Shown here: positions 43,210 through 55,199 of the stretch, in pieces
How positions within the stretch are numbered: the first letter of the stretch is position 1
Layout of the letters: each line of letters starts with the position of its first letter
Source of the DNA: Mycobacteriales bacterium
GTDB lineage: Bacteria; Actinomycetota; Actinomycetes; Mycobacteriales; SCTD01
Reading direction: 5' to 3'
Assembly (NCBI GenBank): GCA_030447385.1
Contig: JAUJOY010000007.1
Span: forward strand, 25,120-89,119
Length of the DNA stretch: 64,000 bases
Notes under the pieces: generated by a model
Seen by the model: the letters and a program-made list of their open reading frames with translations, nothing else
Database searches by the model: none
Told to the model about the DNA's origin: nothing
Position numbers and translations under genes: made by a program

Positions 43210-44811
43210 CTACCGGGGGCTGGCTGGTCCTTCGGCCTCGACGCCCTGCCGCACCAGGCCCGTGGTGTAGGCCTCCTCGAGCGCCTGCCAGGAGGCCTGG
43301 ATGACGTTCTCGTGCACCCCCACCGTGTCCCACTCGGTGACCCCGTCGGAGGTCTCCACCAGCACCCGCGTGACCGCGTCCGTGCCGTGCTCACCGCTGA
43401 CGATCCGCACCTTGTAGTCCACCAGCTCCAGCCGCGCGAGGCCCGGGTAGAGCGACTCCAGCGCGGAGCGCAGGGCGGTGTCCAGGGCGTTGACCGGCCC
43501 GTTGCCCTCACCCGTCGCGACGATCCGCTCCCCCTTCGCGTGCAGCTTGACCGTCGCCTCCGAGACCACCTCTCCGGCGCGGCGCTCCACGATGACCCGC
43601 CAGGACTCCAGCCGGAAGAAGTACGGCCGCTCGCCCATCTCCTCGCGCAGCAGCAGCTCGAAGCTGGCCTCCGCGGCCTCGAAGCTGTAGCCGACCGACT
43701 CCAGGTCCTTCACGCGGTCGATCACCCGCAGCACCGTGTCGCGGTCCGGCTCCAGGCCGAGAGCCTTGCCCTTCAGCTCGATCGTGGCCCGGCCGGCCAG
43801 CTCGGACACCAGCAGCCGCATGTCGTTGCCCACCGCTGCCGGGTCGACGTGCTGGTAGAGGTCCGGGTCGGCCTTGATGGCACTGACGTGCAGACCGGCC
43901 TTGTGCGCGAACGCGCTCGCACCGACCCACGGCTGGTGGCCGTCCGGGGCGATGTTCGCCACCTCCGCCACCGCGTGCGCCACCCGCCCGAGCTCCACGA
44001 GCCGGCCGGGGGGCAGCACCGCACGACCGAGCTTGGCCTCGAGGGCAGCGACCACGCTGAACAGGTCGGCGTTGCCGCAGCGCTCGCCGTAGCCGTTGGC
44101 GGTGCCCTGCACGTGCGTCGCGCCGACATCGACGGCGGCGAGGGAGTTGGCGACGGCGCAGGCCGTGTCGTTGTGGGCGTGGATGCCGATCCGCAGCCCG
44201 GTGTCGACCATGGCCCCGACGACGTCGGCCAGCCGGTAGGGCAGCATCCCGCCGTTGGTGTCGCACAGCACGACGACGTCCGCGCCCGCCTCGGTCGCGA
44301 CGGTGAGCACCTCCAGCGCGTACGCGGGATCCGCGGCGTAGCCGTCGAAGAAGTGCTCGGCGTCCAGGAAGACCCGGTGCCCCTCGCCCGCGAGGTGCGC
44401 CACGCTGTCGCGGATCATGGCGAGGTTCTCCTCGCGCGTCGTCCGCAAGGCCCGCTCCACGTGGCGCACGTCGGCCTTCGCCACGAGGGTCACGACGCCG
44501 GCGCCGGACTCGCGCAGGTGGGCCAGATCGGAGGCGGTGCTGCCGCCCGGCCGGCGGGTCGAGCCGAAGGCCGCGAGCTGAGCCGACGTCAGCGACAGCT
44601 CGGTGCGTGCTCGCCGGAAGAACTCCGCATCCTTCGGGTTGGCCCCCGGCCAGCCGCCCTCGATGAACCCCACGCCGAGGTCGTCGAGGTGCCGTGCGAT
44701 CGCCAGCTTGTCGTTGACCGACAGCGACAGGCCCTCCCGCTGCGCACCGTCGCGCAGGGTGGTGTCGTAGACGTGGAAGGCGTCCGGGGGCACGTTCGTC
44801 GGGCCGGGCAT
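43210..44811 (-). CDS. cimA: (R)-citramalate synthase
   Basis: Condenses pyruvate and acetyl-CoA to citramalate, opening the threonine-independent route to isoleucine. The 533 residues begin with the LeuA-type TIM barrel (YDTTLRDGAQREGLSLSV, CDTNGGMLPYRL, GIHAHNDTACAVANSL, GTANGYGERCGN) and end with a LeuA-like regulatory domain. The lack of the LeuA RDGNQAL motif and the RDGAQREG motif identify CimA rather than a second LeuA. It follows ilvE with a gap of 40 bases. Confidence 0.92.
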   Translation of the reverse strand: MPGPTNVPPDAFHVYDTTLRDGAQREGLSLSVNDKLAIARHLDDLGVGFIEGGWPGANPKDAEFFRRARTELSLTSAQLAAFGSTRRPGGSTASDLAHLRESGAGVVTLVAKADVRHVERALRTTREENLAMIRDSVAHLAGEGHRVFLDAEHFFDGYAADPAYALEVLTVATEAGADVVVLCDTNGGMLPYRLADVVGAMVDTGLRIGIHAHNDTACAVANSLAAVDVGATHVQGTANGYGERCGNADLFSVVAALEAKLGRAVLPPGRLVELGRVAHAVAEVANIAPDGHQPWVGASAFAHKAGLHVSAIKADPDLYQHVDPAAVGNDMRLLVSELAGRATIELKGKALGLEPDRDTVLRVIDRVKDLESVGYSFEAAEASFELLLREEMGERPYFFRLESWRVIVERRAGEVVSEATVKLHAKGERIVATGEGNGPVNALDTALRSALESLYPGLARLELVDYKVRIVSGEHGTDAVTRVLVETSDGVTEWDTVGVHENVIQASWQALEEAYTTGLVRQGVEAEGPASPR

Positions 44812-44851
44812 GCCGTCATCCTGCCAGGGTCGCAGCCGGCGAGAACCGCGT

Positions 44852-45976
44852 TCAGCCGACCGGGCGCATCCAGCCGTACGGGTCGGCGACGCGGCCGTAC
44901 TGCAGGTCCAGCAGGGCCGAGCGCAGCCGCAGGGTGACCTCCCCCGCGCTGCCGTCGCCCACCACCCAGTCGCCCTGCCGGCTGCGCACGTGCCCGACCG
45001 GTGCGATCACGGCGGCCGTGCCGCAGGCGAAGACCTCGCCGATCGTGCCGTCGGCGCAGCCGTCGCGCCACTCCTGCACGCTGATGCGTCCCTCCTCGAC
45101 CGCCAGGCCGAGCGACGGGGCCAGCGCGAGCAGCGAGTCGCGCACCACCCCGGGAAGCAGCGTGCCCGTCAGCGCCGGCGTCATCAGCCGGGCGCCGCCG
45201 GCGGCGGAGCCGGACCGCACGAAGAACAGGTTCATCCCGCCCATCTCCTCGACCCAGCGCCGCTCCACGGCGTCGAGCCACACCACCTGGTCGCAGCCCT
45301 TCTCCGCCGCCTGGCGCTGCGCGAGCAGGCTTCCGGCGTAGTTGCCCGCGCACTTCGCCTCGCCCGTGCCGCCGATCGCGGCCCGCACGTAGTCATCGGA
45401 CAGCCACACCGTCACGGGCTTAACCTCGCCGGGGAAGAACGGCGTGACGGGGAAGGCGATGAGCAGGAAGAGGTACTCCTGGGCCGGCCGCATCCCGACC
45501 TGCGCCTCGGTGGCGATCATGAACGGGCGCAGGTAGAGGCTCTGGCCCTCGGCCGTCGGGACCCAGTCGAGATCGGTGGCCACCAGGTCGTCAACCGCAG
45601 CAAGGAACAGATCCGTCGGCAGCTCGGGCATCGCCAGGCGTTGCGCCGAGCGGTTGAACCGCGCGGCGTTCTCCTCGGGGCGGAACACCGCGACCGTGCC
45701 GTTCGCCTGGCGGTAGGCCTTGAGCCCCTCGAAGATCGCCTGCCCGTAGTGCAGCACCATGGCGGCCGGATCGAGCGCGAGCGGCTGGTAGGCGGTCAGC
45801 GTCGCGTCGTGCCACCCGTCGCTCGCGGTCCAGCGGATGACGACCATGTGGTCGGTGTGGACGCGGCCGAAGCCGGGGTCGGCCATCAGGGCCGCACGCT
45901 CGGTGGCACTGCGCGCCGCCGGGTTGAGCTGCTTGTGGATGAGGCCGGCGGTCGGCCTGGCGTCGGTCGCGGTCAT
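44852..45976 (-). CDS. ilvE: branched-chain amino acid aminotransferase
   Basis: Last step of leucine, isoleucine and valine synthesis, 374 residues. PLP fold-type IV: YGQAIFEGLKAYR near residue 77, the PLP lysine in TGEAKCAGNYAGSL, and GTAAVIAPVG near the end. ATG 45976. It lies after leuB (87-base gap) and before cimA. Confidence 0.95.
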   Translation of the reverse strand: MTATDARPTAGLIHKQLNPAARSATERAALMADPGFGRVHTDHMVVIRWTASDGWHDATLTAYQPLALDPAAMVLHYGQAIFEGLKAYRQANGTVAVFRPEENAARFNRSAQRLAMPELPTDLFLAAVDDLVATDLDWVPTAEGQSLYLRPFMIATEAQVGMRPAQEYLFLLIAFPVTPFFPGEVKPVTVWLSDDYVRAAIGGTGEAKCAGNYAGSLLAQRQAAEKGCDQVVWLDAVERRWVEEMGGMNLFFVRSGSAAGGARLMTPALTGTLLPGVVRDSLLALAPSLGLAVEEGRISVQEWRDGCADGTIGEVFACGTAAVIAPVGHVRSRQGDWVVGDGSAGEVTLRLRSALLDLQYGRVADPYGWMRPVG

Positions 45977-46063
45977 CTCGGTCTCCGTCCGTCCGTGCCC
46001 TGACGGTAGCCGAGGGCTCTCATCCGGGCGCGGAAAGCCCGAGTCGGGAAGCCCACGTGGGGA

Positions 46064-47083
46064 TCACCCGAGTCGGGAGAGCAGGGCCTCACCCACCTGT
46101 GCGGTCGAGCGCACCGACGCACCGCGGTCGGCGAGGTCGTCGGCGACCGCCGCCTCCACCCGCCGCGCCTCGGCGGGGTGACCGAGGTGCTCGAGCAGCA
46201 TCGCGACCGACAGCACCGCCGCCGTCGGGTCCGCCTTGCCCTTGCCGGCCAGGTCGGGCGCGCTCCCGTGCACCGGTTCGAACATCGACGGGAACATGCG
46301 CGTCGCGTCGATGTTGCCGCTGGCTGCCAGGCCGATGCCGCCGCCGATGGCCGCGCCGATGTCGGTGAGGATGTCGCCGAACAGGTTGTCGGTGACGACG
46401 ACGTCGAACCGCTCCGGAGAGGTCACGAAGTACATCGATGCGGCGTCGACGTGCTGGTAGTCGGTCGCCACGTCGGGGAACGCCGACGCGACCTCGTCGA
46501 AGACCCGCTTCCAGAGCCCGCCCGCATGGACGAGGACGTTGGTCTTGTGCACCAGCGTCAGGTGCTGCCGCGGCCGGGACCGGGCGCGCCGGAACGCGTC
46601 CCGGACGACGCGCTCCACGCCGTACGCGGTGTTGAGGCTGGTCTCGGTCGCGACCTCGTGCGGTGTCCCCGCCCGCAGCCGGCCGCCGTTGCCGACGTAG
46701 GGCCCCTCGGTGCCCTCGCGCACGACCACCATGTCGATCGCCCTCGGCCCGACCGGGCTGACGACCCCGGGGAAGAGCCGCACCGGCCGCAGGTTGACGT
46801 GATGGTCCAGCTCGAAGCGCAGGCGCAGCAGCAGCCCCCGCTCGAGCACGCCGGGCGGCACGCTCGGGTCTCCCACGGCTCCGAGCAGGATCGCGTCGTG
46901 CCCCTTCAGCTCCTCGAGGACGCTTTCTGGAAGGGCCTCACCCGTCCGCGCGTACGCGGCGGCGCCCAGGTCGTAGGTCGTCCGCTCCACACCGGGCAGC
47001 ACCGCGTCCAGCACGGCGAGCCCCTGCTCGACGACCTCGGGGCCGATGCCGTCGCCACCGATCACAGCCAGCCGCATGCTCAT
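46064..47083 (-). CDS. leuB: 3-isopropylmalate dehydrogenase
   Basis: Third leucine-specific step, 339 residues. It has [62 protein letters not shown], and [22 protein letters not shown] 47083 (MSMRL). It is 48 bases downstream of leuA. Confidence 0.96.
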   Translation of the reverse strand: MSMRLAVIGGDGIGPEVVEQGLAVLDAVLPGVERTTYDLGAAAYARTGEALPESVLEELKGHDAILLGAVGDPSVPPGVLERGLLLRLRFELDHHVNLRPVRLFPGVVSPVGPRAIDMVVVREGTEGPYVGNGGRLRAGTPHEVATETSLNTAYGVERVVRDAFRRARSRPRQHLTLVHKTNVLVHAGGLWKRVFDEVASAFPDVATDYQHVDAASMYFVTSPERFDVVVTDNLFGDILTDIGAAIGGGIGLAASGNIDATRMFPSMFEPVHGSAPDLAGKGKADPTAAVLSVAMLLEHLGHPAEARRVEAAVADDLADRGASVRSTAQVGEALLSRLG

Positions 47084-47131
47084 CCGGCGAGCCTATCGGC
47101 GTGGGACGGCCGTCCCACCGGCTGGAACGAG

Positions 47132-48958
<1,827 letters not shown>

Positions 48959-49011
48959 CTAGCGCGGTGTTTCTCCGCCGCGAGCGGCCTGACCACGGGA
49001 CGAGCGGACGG

Positions 49012-49881
49012 CTACGCCGCCGCGGCGGCGAGGAACGGCGCGACCGCGGCGCGAAAGGCCTCCGGCTCGTCCACCCACGGGAAGTGCCCGGCCCGTGGCA
49101 GCACCTCCGCCCGCGCGGCGGGGAACCAGGAGGCGACTGTGTGCACCGACGCCACCCCCGTGAGGGCGTCCCGCCCGCCGCCCACCACCAGCACCGGGAA
49201 GGCGCTGCGCTGCAGGACCTCGCGCACGGCAGCGGCATCCACGCCGGTCGTGCCCGCCCCGAACCCGAGCTCGGCGCGCTTGCTGCTCTGGCCGTCGGCG
49301 GTGGCCGCATGCGCCCGGGTGCGCTCGTCCCAGCGACCGTAGAAGAACGGGCGGGTGGCGCGTACGAGGGCCTGCTGCTGTCCCGGCGGCGCATCGCTCA
49401 AGGCCGCGTGGGCCTCCGCGGCGTCGGGGTACCAGGGCTCCTGCGCGCGGGACCTCCGAATCGCCTCGACGTCCGCGCGGCAGCCGCCCTGCAGCCGGTC
49501 GCTCGGCGTGACGAGCACCAGCGAGCGCAGTCGCTCCGGGGAGCTGGCTGCGTAGACCTGGGCGACGAGGCAACCGGCGGAGTGCGCGAGCAGGTCGATC
49601 CGCTCGACGTCGGCGCCGTCCGCGGCCAGGTGCGCGCGCAGCGCCTCGACGTCGCGGGCGAGCCGGTCGAAGCGCAGGCTCGCCGGGTCGGCAGGCACTT
49701 CGCTGTGCCCCGTCGCCCGCGCGTCCAGGCGGACCAGGGTGCGCTCCTTCGCGAGCCCGCCGAGGTCCTCGAGGTATGCCGAGGCCCGACCGGGACCTCC
49801 TGGCAGGCACAGCAGCAGCGGCCCGTTCCCGACCAGGTCGTAGGCGAGCCGGGTCCCGTCGTAGGAGACGAAGGAGCTCAC
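49012..49881 (-). CDS. alpha/beta hydrolase
   Basis: A 289-residue hydrolase of the proline iminopeptidase/haloalkane type. The oxyanion segment is LLLCLPGGPGRASAYL, the nucleophile Ser lies in LLAHSAGC, and the catalytic His in PRAGHFPWVDEP near the C-terminus. GTG 49881 overlaps the serA stop (GTGA), so it is translated with serA, but no link to serine synthesis is known. Substrate unknown. Confidence 0.87.
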   Translation of the reverse strand: MSSFVSYDGTRLAYDLVGNGPLLLCLPGGPGRASAYLEDLGGLAKERTLVRLDARATGHSEVPADPASLRFDRLARDVEALRAHLAADGADVERIDLLAHSAGCLVAQVYAASSPERLRSLVLVTPSDRLQGGCRADVEAIRRSRAQEPWYPDAAEAHAALSDAPPGQQQALVRATRPFFYGRWDERTRAHAATADGQSSKRAELGFGAGTTGVDAAAVREVLQRSAFPVLVVGGGRDALTGVASVHTVASWFPAARAEVLPRAGHFPWVDEPEAFRAAVAPFLAAAAA

Positions 49882-51470
49882 GCCAGGGTGACCGAGCGGA
49901 CCGAGTCGCCGCCGATGGCCGCCGCGATGTCCTCCAGCAGGTCGGCGGGGGGCGCGCTGTCGACGGTGAGCGCCATCAGCGCCGCGCCGCCCTGGGCGGT
50001 GCGGCTCACCTGCGCGCCCGCTATGTTGACCTGCGCCTCGCCGAGCCGCGCGCCGATCAGGCCGACGACGCCCGGACGGTCGTGGTAGCGCAGGAACACC
50101 AGGTGCTGCTCGGCGACCAGCTCGACGTCGAAGCCGTTGACCTCGGTGAGCTTCTCGACCTGGCGGGTGCCGGTGAGGGTGCCCGACACCGAGACCAGCT
50201 CGCCGGTGGCGAGCACACCGCGCACGGTGAGCAGGTTGCGGTAGTCCGGGCTCTCCAGGTCCGTGGCGAGGGACACCTGCACGCCGCGGTCGGCCGCCAG
50301 AGCGGGGGCGTTGACGAAGGTCACCTGCTCCTCGACCACGTCGGCGAAGACGCCCTTGAGCGCGGCCAGCTGCAGCACGGAGACGTCCAGTGCAGCGATC
50401 TCACCGCGTACGAGCACCTCGACGCTGGCCGCGACCCCGCCGGCGAGAGCCGTGAACACCCGGCCGAGCTTCTCCACGAGGGGCAGCGCCGGACGCAGCT
50501 CCTCGGCGACGGCGCCACCGGCCTGCACGTTGACCGCGTCCGGGACGAAGTCGCCCTCCAGCGCCAGCCGCACGGAGCGGGCGACGGCGATGCCCGCCTT
50601 GTCCTGGGCCTCGACCGTGCTGGCCCCGAGATGCGGTGCGACCACGACCGAGTCGAACGCGAACAGCGGCGAGTCGGTGCACGGCTCGGTGGCGTAGACG
50701 TCCAGGCCGGCGCCCGCGACGGTGCCCGCCTCGATCGCCTTCGCCAGCGCCGCCTCGTCCAGCAGACCGCCCCGCGCGGCGTTGACGATGCGCACGGTCG
50801 GCTTGCACATCGCCAGCTCGGCCGCCCCGATCAGGCCGACGGTCTCGGGTGTCTTCGGCAGGTGGATCGAGATGAAGTCGCTCTCGCGCAGCAGCTCCTC
50901 GAGGGAGACGAGGCGTACGCCGATCTGGGCTGCGCGCGCCGGCTGGACGTACGGGTCGTAGGCGATCAGCGTCGTGCCGAACGCCGACATGCGCTGCGCG
51001 AACAGGACGCCGATCCGGCCCAGCCCGACCACGCCGATGACCTTGTCGGCGACCTCGACACCGGTCCACCGGCTGCGCTCCCAGCGGCCGGACTTGAGGG
51101 CCGCGTTGGCCGGGGCAAGGTTGCGGGCGCAGGCGAGCAGCAGCAGGACCGCCTGCTCGGCGGCACTGACGATGTTGCTCTGCGGGGCGTTGACCACGAG
51201 GACGCCGCGCGCGGTGGCCGCCGCCACATCGACGTTGTCGAGCCCGATCCCGGCGCGCGCGACGACCTGCAGCCGGGGAGCCGCGGCCAGCGCCTCGGCG
51301 TCCACCCGGGTGGCGCTGCGGATGAGCACCGCATCGGCGTCGGCGAGCGCCGGAAGAAGAGCGGAGCGGTCGGCTCCGTCGACCTGCCGGACGTCGAAGC
51401 CGCCGCCGAGCACGGCGAGGACGGAGGGGGCGAGCTCCTCGGCGAGAAGCACGACGGGGCGGGGGGGCAC
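49878..51470 (-). CDS. serA: D-3-phosphoglycerate dehydrogenase
   Basis: First step of serine synthesis, 530 residues, the long form. The NAD domain has VIGVVGLGRIGVLFAQRM, NAARGGLLDEAALAKAIEAG, the catalytic histidine in VVAPHLGASTVEAQDKAG. The last 210 residues hold the ASB-like intervening domain and a C-terminal ACT domain (VFLRYHDRPGVVGLIGARLG) that senses serine. A GTG start at 51470 has CGGAGG upstream. It lies behind ilvC with about 100 bases between. Confidence 0.95.
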   Translation of the reverse strand: MPPRPVVLLAEELAPSVLAVLGGGFDVRQVDGADRSALLPALADADAVLIRSATRVDAEALAAAPRLQVVARAGIGLDNVDVAAATARGVLVVNAPQSNIVSAAEQAVLLLLACARNLAPANAALKSGRWERSRWTGVEVADKVIGVVGLGRIGVLFAQRMSAFGTTLIAYDPYVQPARAAQIGVRLVSLEELLRESDFISIHLPKTPETVGLIGAAELAMCKPTVRIVNAARGGLLDEAALAKAIEAGTVAGAGLDVYATEPCTDSPLFAFDSVVVAPHLGASTVEAQDKAGIAVARSVRLALEGDFVPDAVNVQAGGAVAEELRPALPLVEKLGRVFTALAGGVAASVEVLVRGEIAALDVSVLQLAALKGVFADVVEEQVTFVNAPALAADRGVQVSLATDLESPDYRNLLTVRGVLATGELVSVSGTLTGTRQVEKLTEVNGFDVELVAEQHLVFLRYHDRPGVVGLIGARLGEAQVNIAGAQVSRTAQGGAALMALTVDSAPPADLLEDIAAAIGGDSVRSVTLA

Positions 51471-51571
51471 GGGCGGACCTCCGGGACGGGGACGGGGAGC
51501 CGGAGCGCCTTCGGCGCGGACCTCGCGGCGCGGCAGGTCAATCTAGTCAGCGCGGCGGAGGAGAGGCCGGG

Positions 51572-52671
<1,100 letters not shown>

Positions 52672-53199
52672 CTAGGAGGCCGAGCGCAGCCGGGCCTCGG
52701 AGCCGGTCATGGACCTCGAGCCGCGGCCGACGGCGACCATCCCCGACTGGACGAGCTCGCGGATCCCGAACGGCTCGAGCACCTTGATGAGCGCCGAGAG
52801 CTTGTCGACCGTACCGGTGGCCTCGATCGTCACGGCGTCCGAGGCCACGTCCACGACCTTCGCGCGGAACAGCTGCACGGTCTCGAGGACGTGGCTGCGG
52901 GTGGTGAGATCGGCCTTGACCTTCACGAGCAGCAGCTCGCGCTGCACGGAGGTCGCCGGGTCCAGCTCGACGATCTTCAGCACGTTGACCAGCTTGTTGA
53001 GCTGCTTGGTGACCTGCTCGAGCGGCAGGTCCTCCACGGCCACGGCAATGGTCATGCGGCTGACCGCCGGGTGCTCGGTCGGGCCGACCGCGAGCGACTC
53101 GATGTTGAACCCGCGACGGCTGAACAGCGCCGCGACCCGGGCGAGCACGCCGGGCTTGTCCTCGACGAGCACGGAGAGGGTGTGGCGGGTGACGGCCAT
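52672..53199 (-). CDS. ilvN: acetolactate synthase small subunit
   Basis: Regulatory subunit that gives valine feedback control, 175 residues. The N-terminal ACT domain has TLSVLVEDKPGVLARVAALF and GFNIESLAVG; a second ACT-like half follows. ATG 53199 shares one base with the ilvB stop (TGATG), so the subunits are coupled. Confidence 0.95.
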   Translation of the reverse strand: MAVTRHTLSVLVEDKPGVLARVAALFSRRGFNIESLAVGPTEHPAVSRMTIAVAVEDLPLEQVTKQLNKLVNVLKIVELDPATSVQRELLLVKVKADLTTRSHVLETVQLFRAKVVDVASDAVTIEATGTVDKLSALIKVLEPFGIRELVQSGMVAVGRGSRSMTGSEARLRSAS

Positions 53200-54968
53200 C
53201 AGACGTCGTCCTCTCCCCAGACGGGGCGGGTGTCGCGGGCGGCCAGGATCTCGTCGTTGCTCGTGCCGGCGGCCACCATCGGCCAGACCATCGCGTCCTC
53301 GCCGACGACGAAGTCGACCACGACCGGGAGGTCGTCGATGGCCATCGCCTTCTCGATCGTCGCGTCCACCTCGTCCTTGCTCTCGCAGCGCAGCCCGACG
53401 CAGCCCATCGCGTCGGCGAGCTTGACGAAGTCCGGGATGCGCTTGGAGTTGAGGTTGGTGTTGCTGTAGCGCCCCTCGTAGAACAGCGTCTGCCACTGCC
53501 GGACCATGCCGAGGTTGCCGTTGTTGATGATGGCGACCTTGATCGGGATCCCCTCCATCGCGCAGGTGACCAGCTCCTGGTTGGTCATCTGGAAGCAGCC
53601 GTCGCCGTCGATCGCCCACACCGTCGCCTCCGGACGCCCGACCTTGGCGCCCATCGCTGCGGGTACGGCGTAGCCCATCGTCCCGGCGCCGCCGGAGTTG
53701 AGCCACGTGTAGGGGTTCTCGTAGGAGATGAACTGGCTGGCCCACATCTGGTGCTGCCCCACCCCGCTGACGTAGATGGCCTCCGGTCCGGCGATGGAGC
53801 CGATCCGGCGAATGACGTGCTGCGGCGCGAGCGATCCGTCCGGCGGGTCCTCGTAGCCCAGCGGGTAGGTCCGGCGCCAGCCGTCGACCTGCCGCCACCA
53901 GCCGGTGATGTCGGCGCGGGAACCGCTGTTGTAGACCTCCTGCACCGCGACCACCAGGTCGGCGATCGTCTCCCGGCAGTCGCCCACGATGGGCACGTCC
54001 GCAGCGCGGTTCTTGCCGATCTCGGCCGGGTCGATGTCGGCGTGGATGATCGCCGCGTGCGGCGCGAAGCTCGAGAGCTTGCCGGTCACCCGGTCGTCGA
54101 AGCGGGCACCGAGCGTGATCAGCAGGTCAGCCTTCTGCAGCGCGGTGACGGCGGCCACGGTGCCGTGCATGCCCGGCATGCCGAGGTGCTGGCGGTGGCT
54201 GTCGGGGAAGGCCCCCCGCGCCATCAGCGTCGTCACCAGGGGGATCCCGGTCAGCTCGGCGAGCGTGCGCAGCTCGGCGCTCGCCCGCGCCTTGAGCACC
54301 CCGCCCCCGACGTAGAGCACTGGGCGGGAGGCGGACGCGATCAGCCGGGCGGCCTCGCGGATCTGCTTGGCATGCGGCCGGCTGGTGGGCCGGTAGCCCG
54401 GCAGGTCCAGCGTCGTCGGCCACGAGAAGGGCCCGCTCGCCTGCAGGATGTCCTTCGGCAGGTCGACGAGCACGGGTCCCGGCCGGCCGGTGGCGGCCAG
54501 GTGGAAGGCGGCCGCCATCGTGTGCGGGATGTCCTCGACATGCTGGACGAGGAAGTTGTGCTTGGTGATGGGCATCGTGATGCCGACGATGTCGGCCTCC
54601 TGGAACGCGTCGGTCCCGATGGCGGCGCTGGGGACCTGTCCGGTGATGGCCACCATCGGGACGCTGTCCATGTAGGCGTCGGCGATCGGCGTCACCAGGT
54701 TGGTGGCACCGGGTCCGCTGGTCGCCATGCAGACACCGACCTTGCCGGTGGCCTGCGCGTAGCCCTCCGCGGCGTGCCCGCCGCCCTGCTCGTGCCGGAC
54801 GAGGATGTGCCGCACGGTCTTGGAGTCGAACAGCGGGTCGTACGCGGGCAGGATCGCCCCGCCGGGGATCCCGAAGACCACCTCGGCGCCGACCCGCTCG
54901 AGGGAGCGGACGAGTGCCTGGGCACCGGTCAGGGTCTCCTGCGGATGGGGCGGTTCGGGGCGAGCCAT
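53199..54968 (-). CDS. ilvB: acetolactate synthase large subunit
   Basis: Thiamine-pyrophosphate enzyme, 589 residues, first common step of valine/leucine and second-branch isoleucine synthesis. It has [18 protein letters not shown], the catalytic Glu in [24 protein letters not shown], and the TPP motif [12 protein letters not shown] with [15 protein letters not shown] 54968 is preceded by AAGGAAG; ATG 55013 in the same frame lacks a binding site and would lie just after the attenuator. Control by the leader peptide and terminator upstream is likely. Confidence 0.95.
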   Translation of the reverse strand: MARPEPPHPQETLTGAQALVRSLERVGAEVVFGIPGGAILPAYDPLFDSKTVRHILVRHEQGGGHAAEGYAQATGKVGVCMATSGPGATNLVTPIADAYMDSVPMVAITGQVPSAAIGTDAFQEADIVGITMPITKHNFLVQHVEDIPHTMAAAFHLAATGRPGPVLVDLPKDILQASGPFSWPTTLDLPGYRPTSRPHAKQIREAARLIASASRPVLYVGGGVLKARASAELRTLAELTGIPLVTTLMARGAFPDSHRQHLGMPGMHGTVAAVTALQKADLLITLGARFDDRVTGKLSSFAPHAAIIHADIDPAEIGKNRAADVPIVGDCRETIADLVVAVQEVYNSGSRADITGWWRQVDGWRRTYPLGYEDPPDGSLAPQHVIRRIGSIAGPEAIYVSGVGQHQMWASQFISYENPYTWLNSGGAGTMGYAVPAAMGAKVGRPEATVWAIDGDGCFQMTNQELVTCAMEGIPIKVAIINNGNLGMVRQWQTLFYEGRYSNTNLNSKRIPDFVKLADAMGCVGLRCESKDEVDATIEKAMAIDDLPVVVDFVVGEDAMVWPMVAAGTSNDEILAARDTRPVWGEDDV

Positions 54969-55030
54969 GGAGGTGCTTCTTCCTTGTTGCGGTCGTTCTA
55001 CGGGGCCGGTCATGGCGACGGGTTCTGGGC

Positions 55031-55063
55031 AAAAAAGAACCCCTCGTGCGATGCACGGAGGGG
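55031..55063 (-). terminator. attenuator terminator before ilvB
   Basis: On the minus strand CCCCTC, a bulged C, GTGC, a loop ATC, then GCAC and GAGGGG form a ten-pair stem, followed at once by TTCTTTTTT. This is a complete intrinsic terminator, rare in such GC-rich DNA. It lies between the leader peptide and the ilvB start. A second hairpin (GCGCG-CTGCC paired with GGCAG-CGCGC) just upstream of it could be a competing structure. Confidence 0.75.
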
Positions 55064-55091
55064 GAAGCGCGACTGCCGGAGGGCAGGCGCG

Positions 55092-55118
55092 CTAGGGAAC
55101 GACGAGGATCCTGGACAC
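55092..55118 (-). CDS. branched-chain amino acid leader peptide before ilvB
   Basis: An eight-residue frame, GTG to TAG, encodes VSRILVVP: Ile, Leu, Val, Val in a row, the three amino acids made by the operon. The GTG is six bases after the -10 box, so the peptide is probably translated from a leaderless mRNA. Stalling on these codons would change folding before the terminator at 55031-55063. Leaders of this type occur before ilvB in other actinobacteria. Confidence 0.75.
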   Translation of the reverse strand: MSRILVVP

Positions 55119-55124
55119 ACGACA

Positions 55125-55154
55125 ACAGTGCGTCAGGGCGCTGTGACCTGTCAA
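55125..55154 (-). promoter_or_regulatory. promoter of the ilvBN operon
   Basis: On the minus strand a perfect -35 TTGACA (55149-55154) is followed after 18 bases by a -10-like CACTGT (55125-55130). Transcription would start at or beside the leader peptide GTG at 55118. Confidence 0.6.
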
Positions 55155-55199
55155 GTGAGGTGGACGGCACCAAAGGCCCGAACCGGCGCAGGGCCAGCC

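Noticed and set aside
55020-55080. T-box or riboswitch before ilvB
   Set aside because: No T-box consensus or specifier structure; the leader peptide with Ile-Leu-Val-Val codons explains the terminator better.
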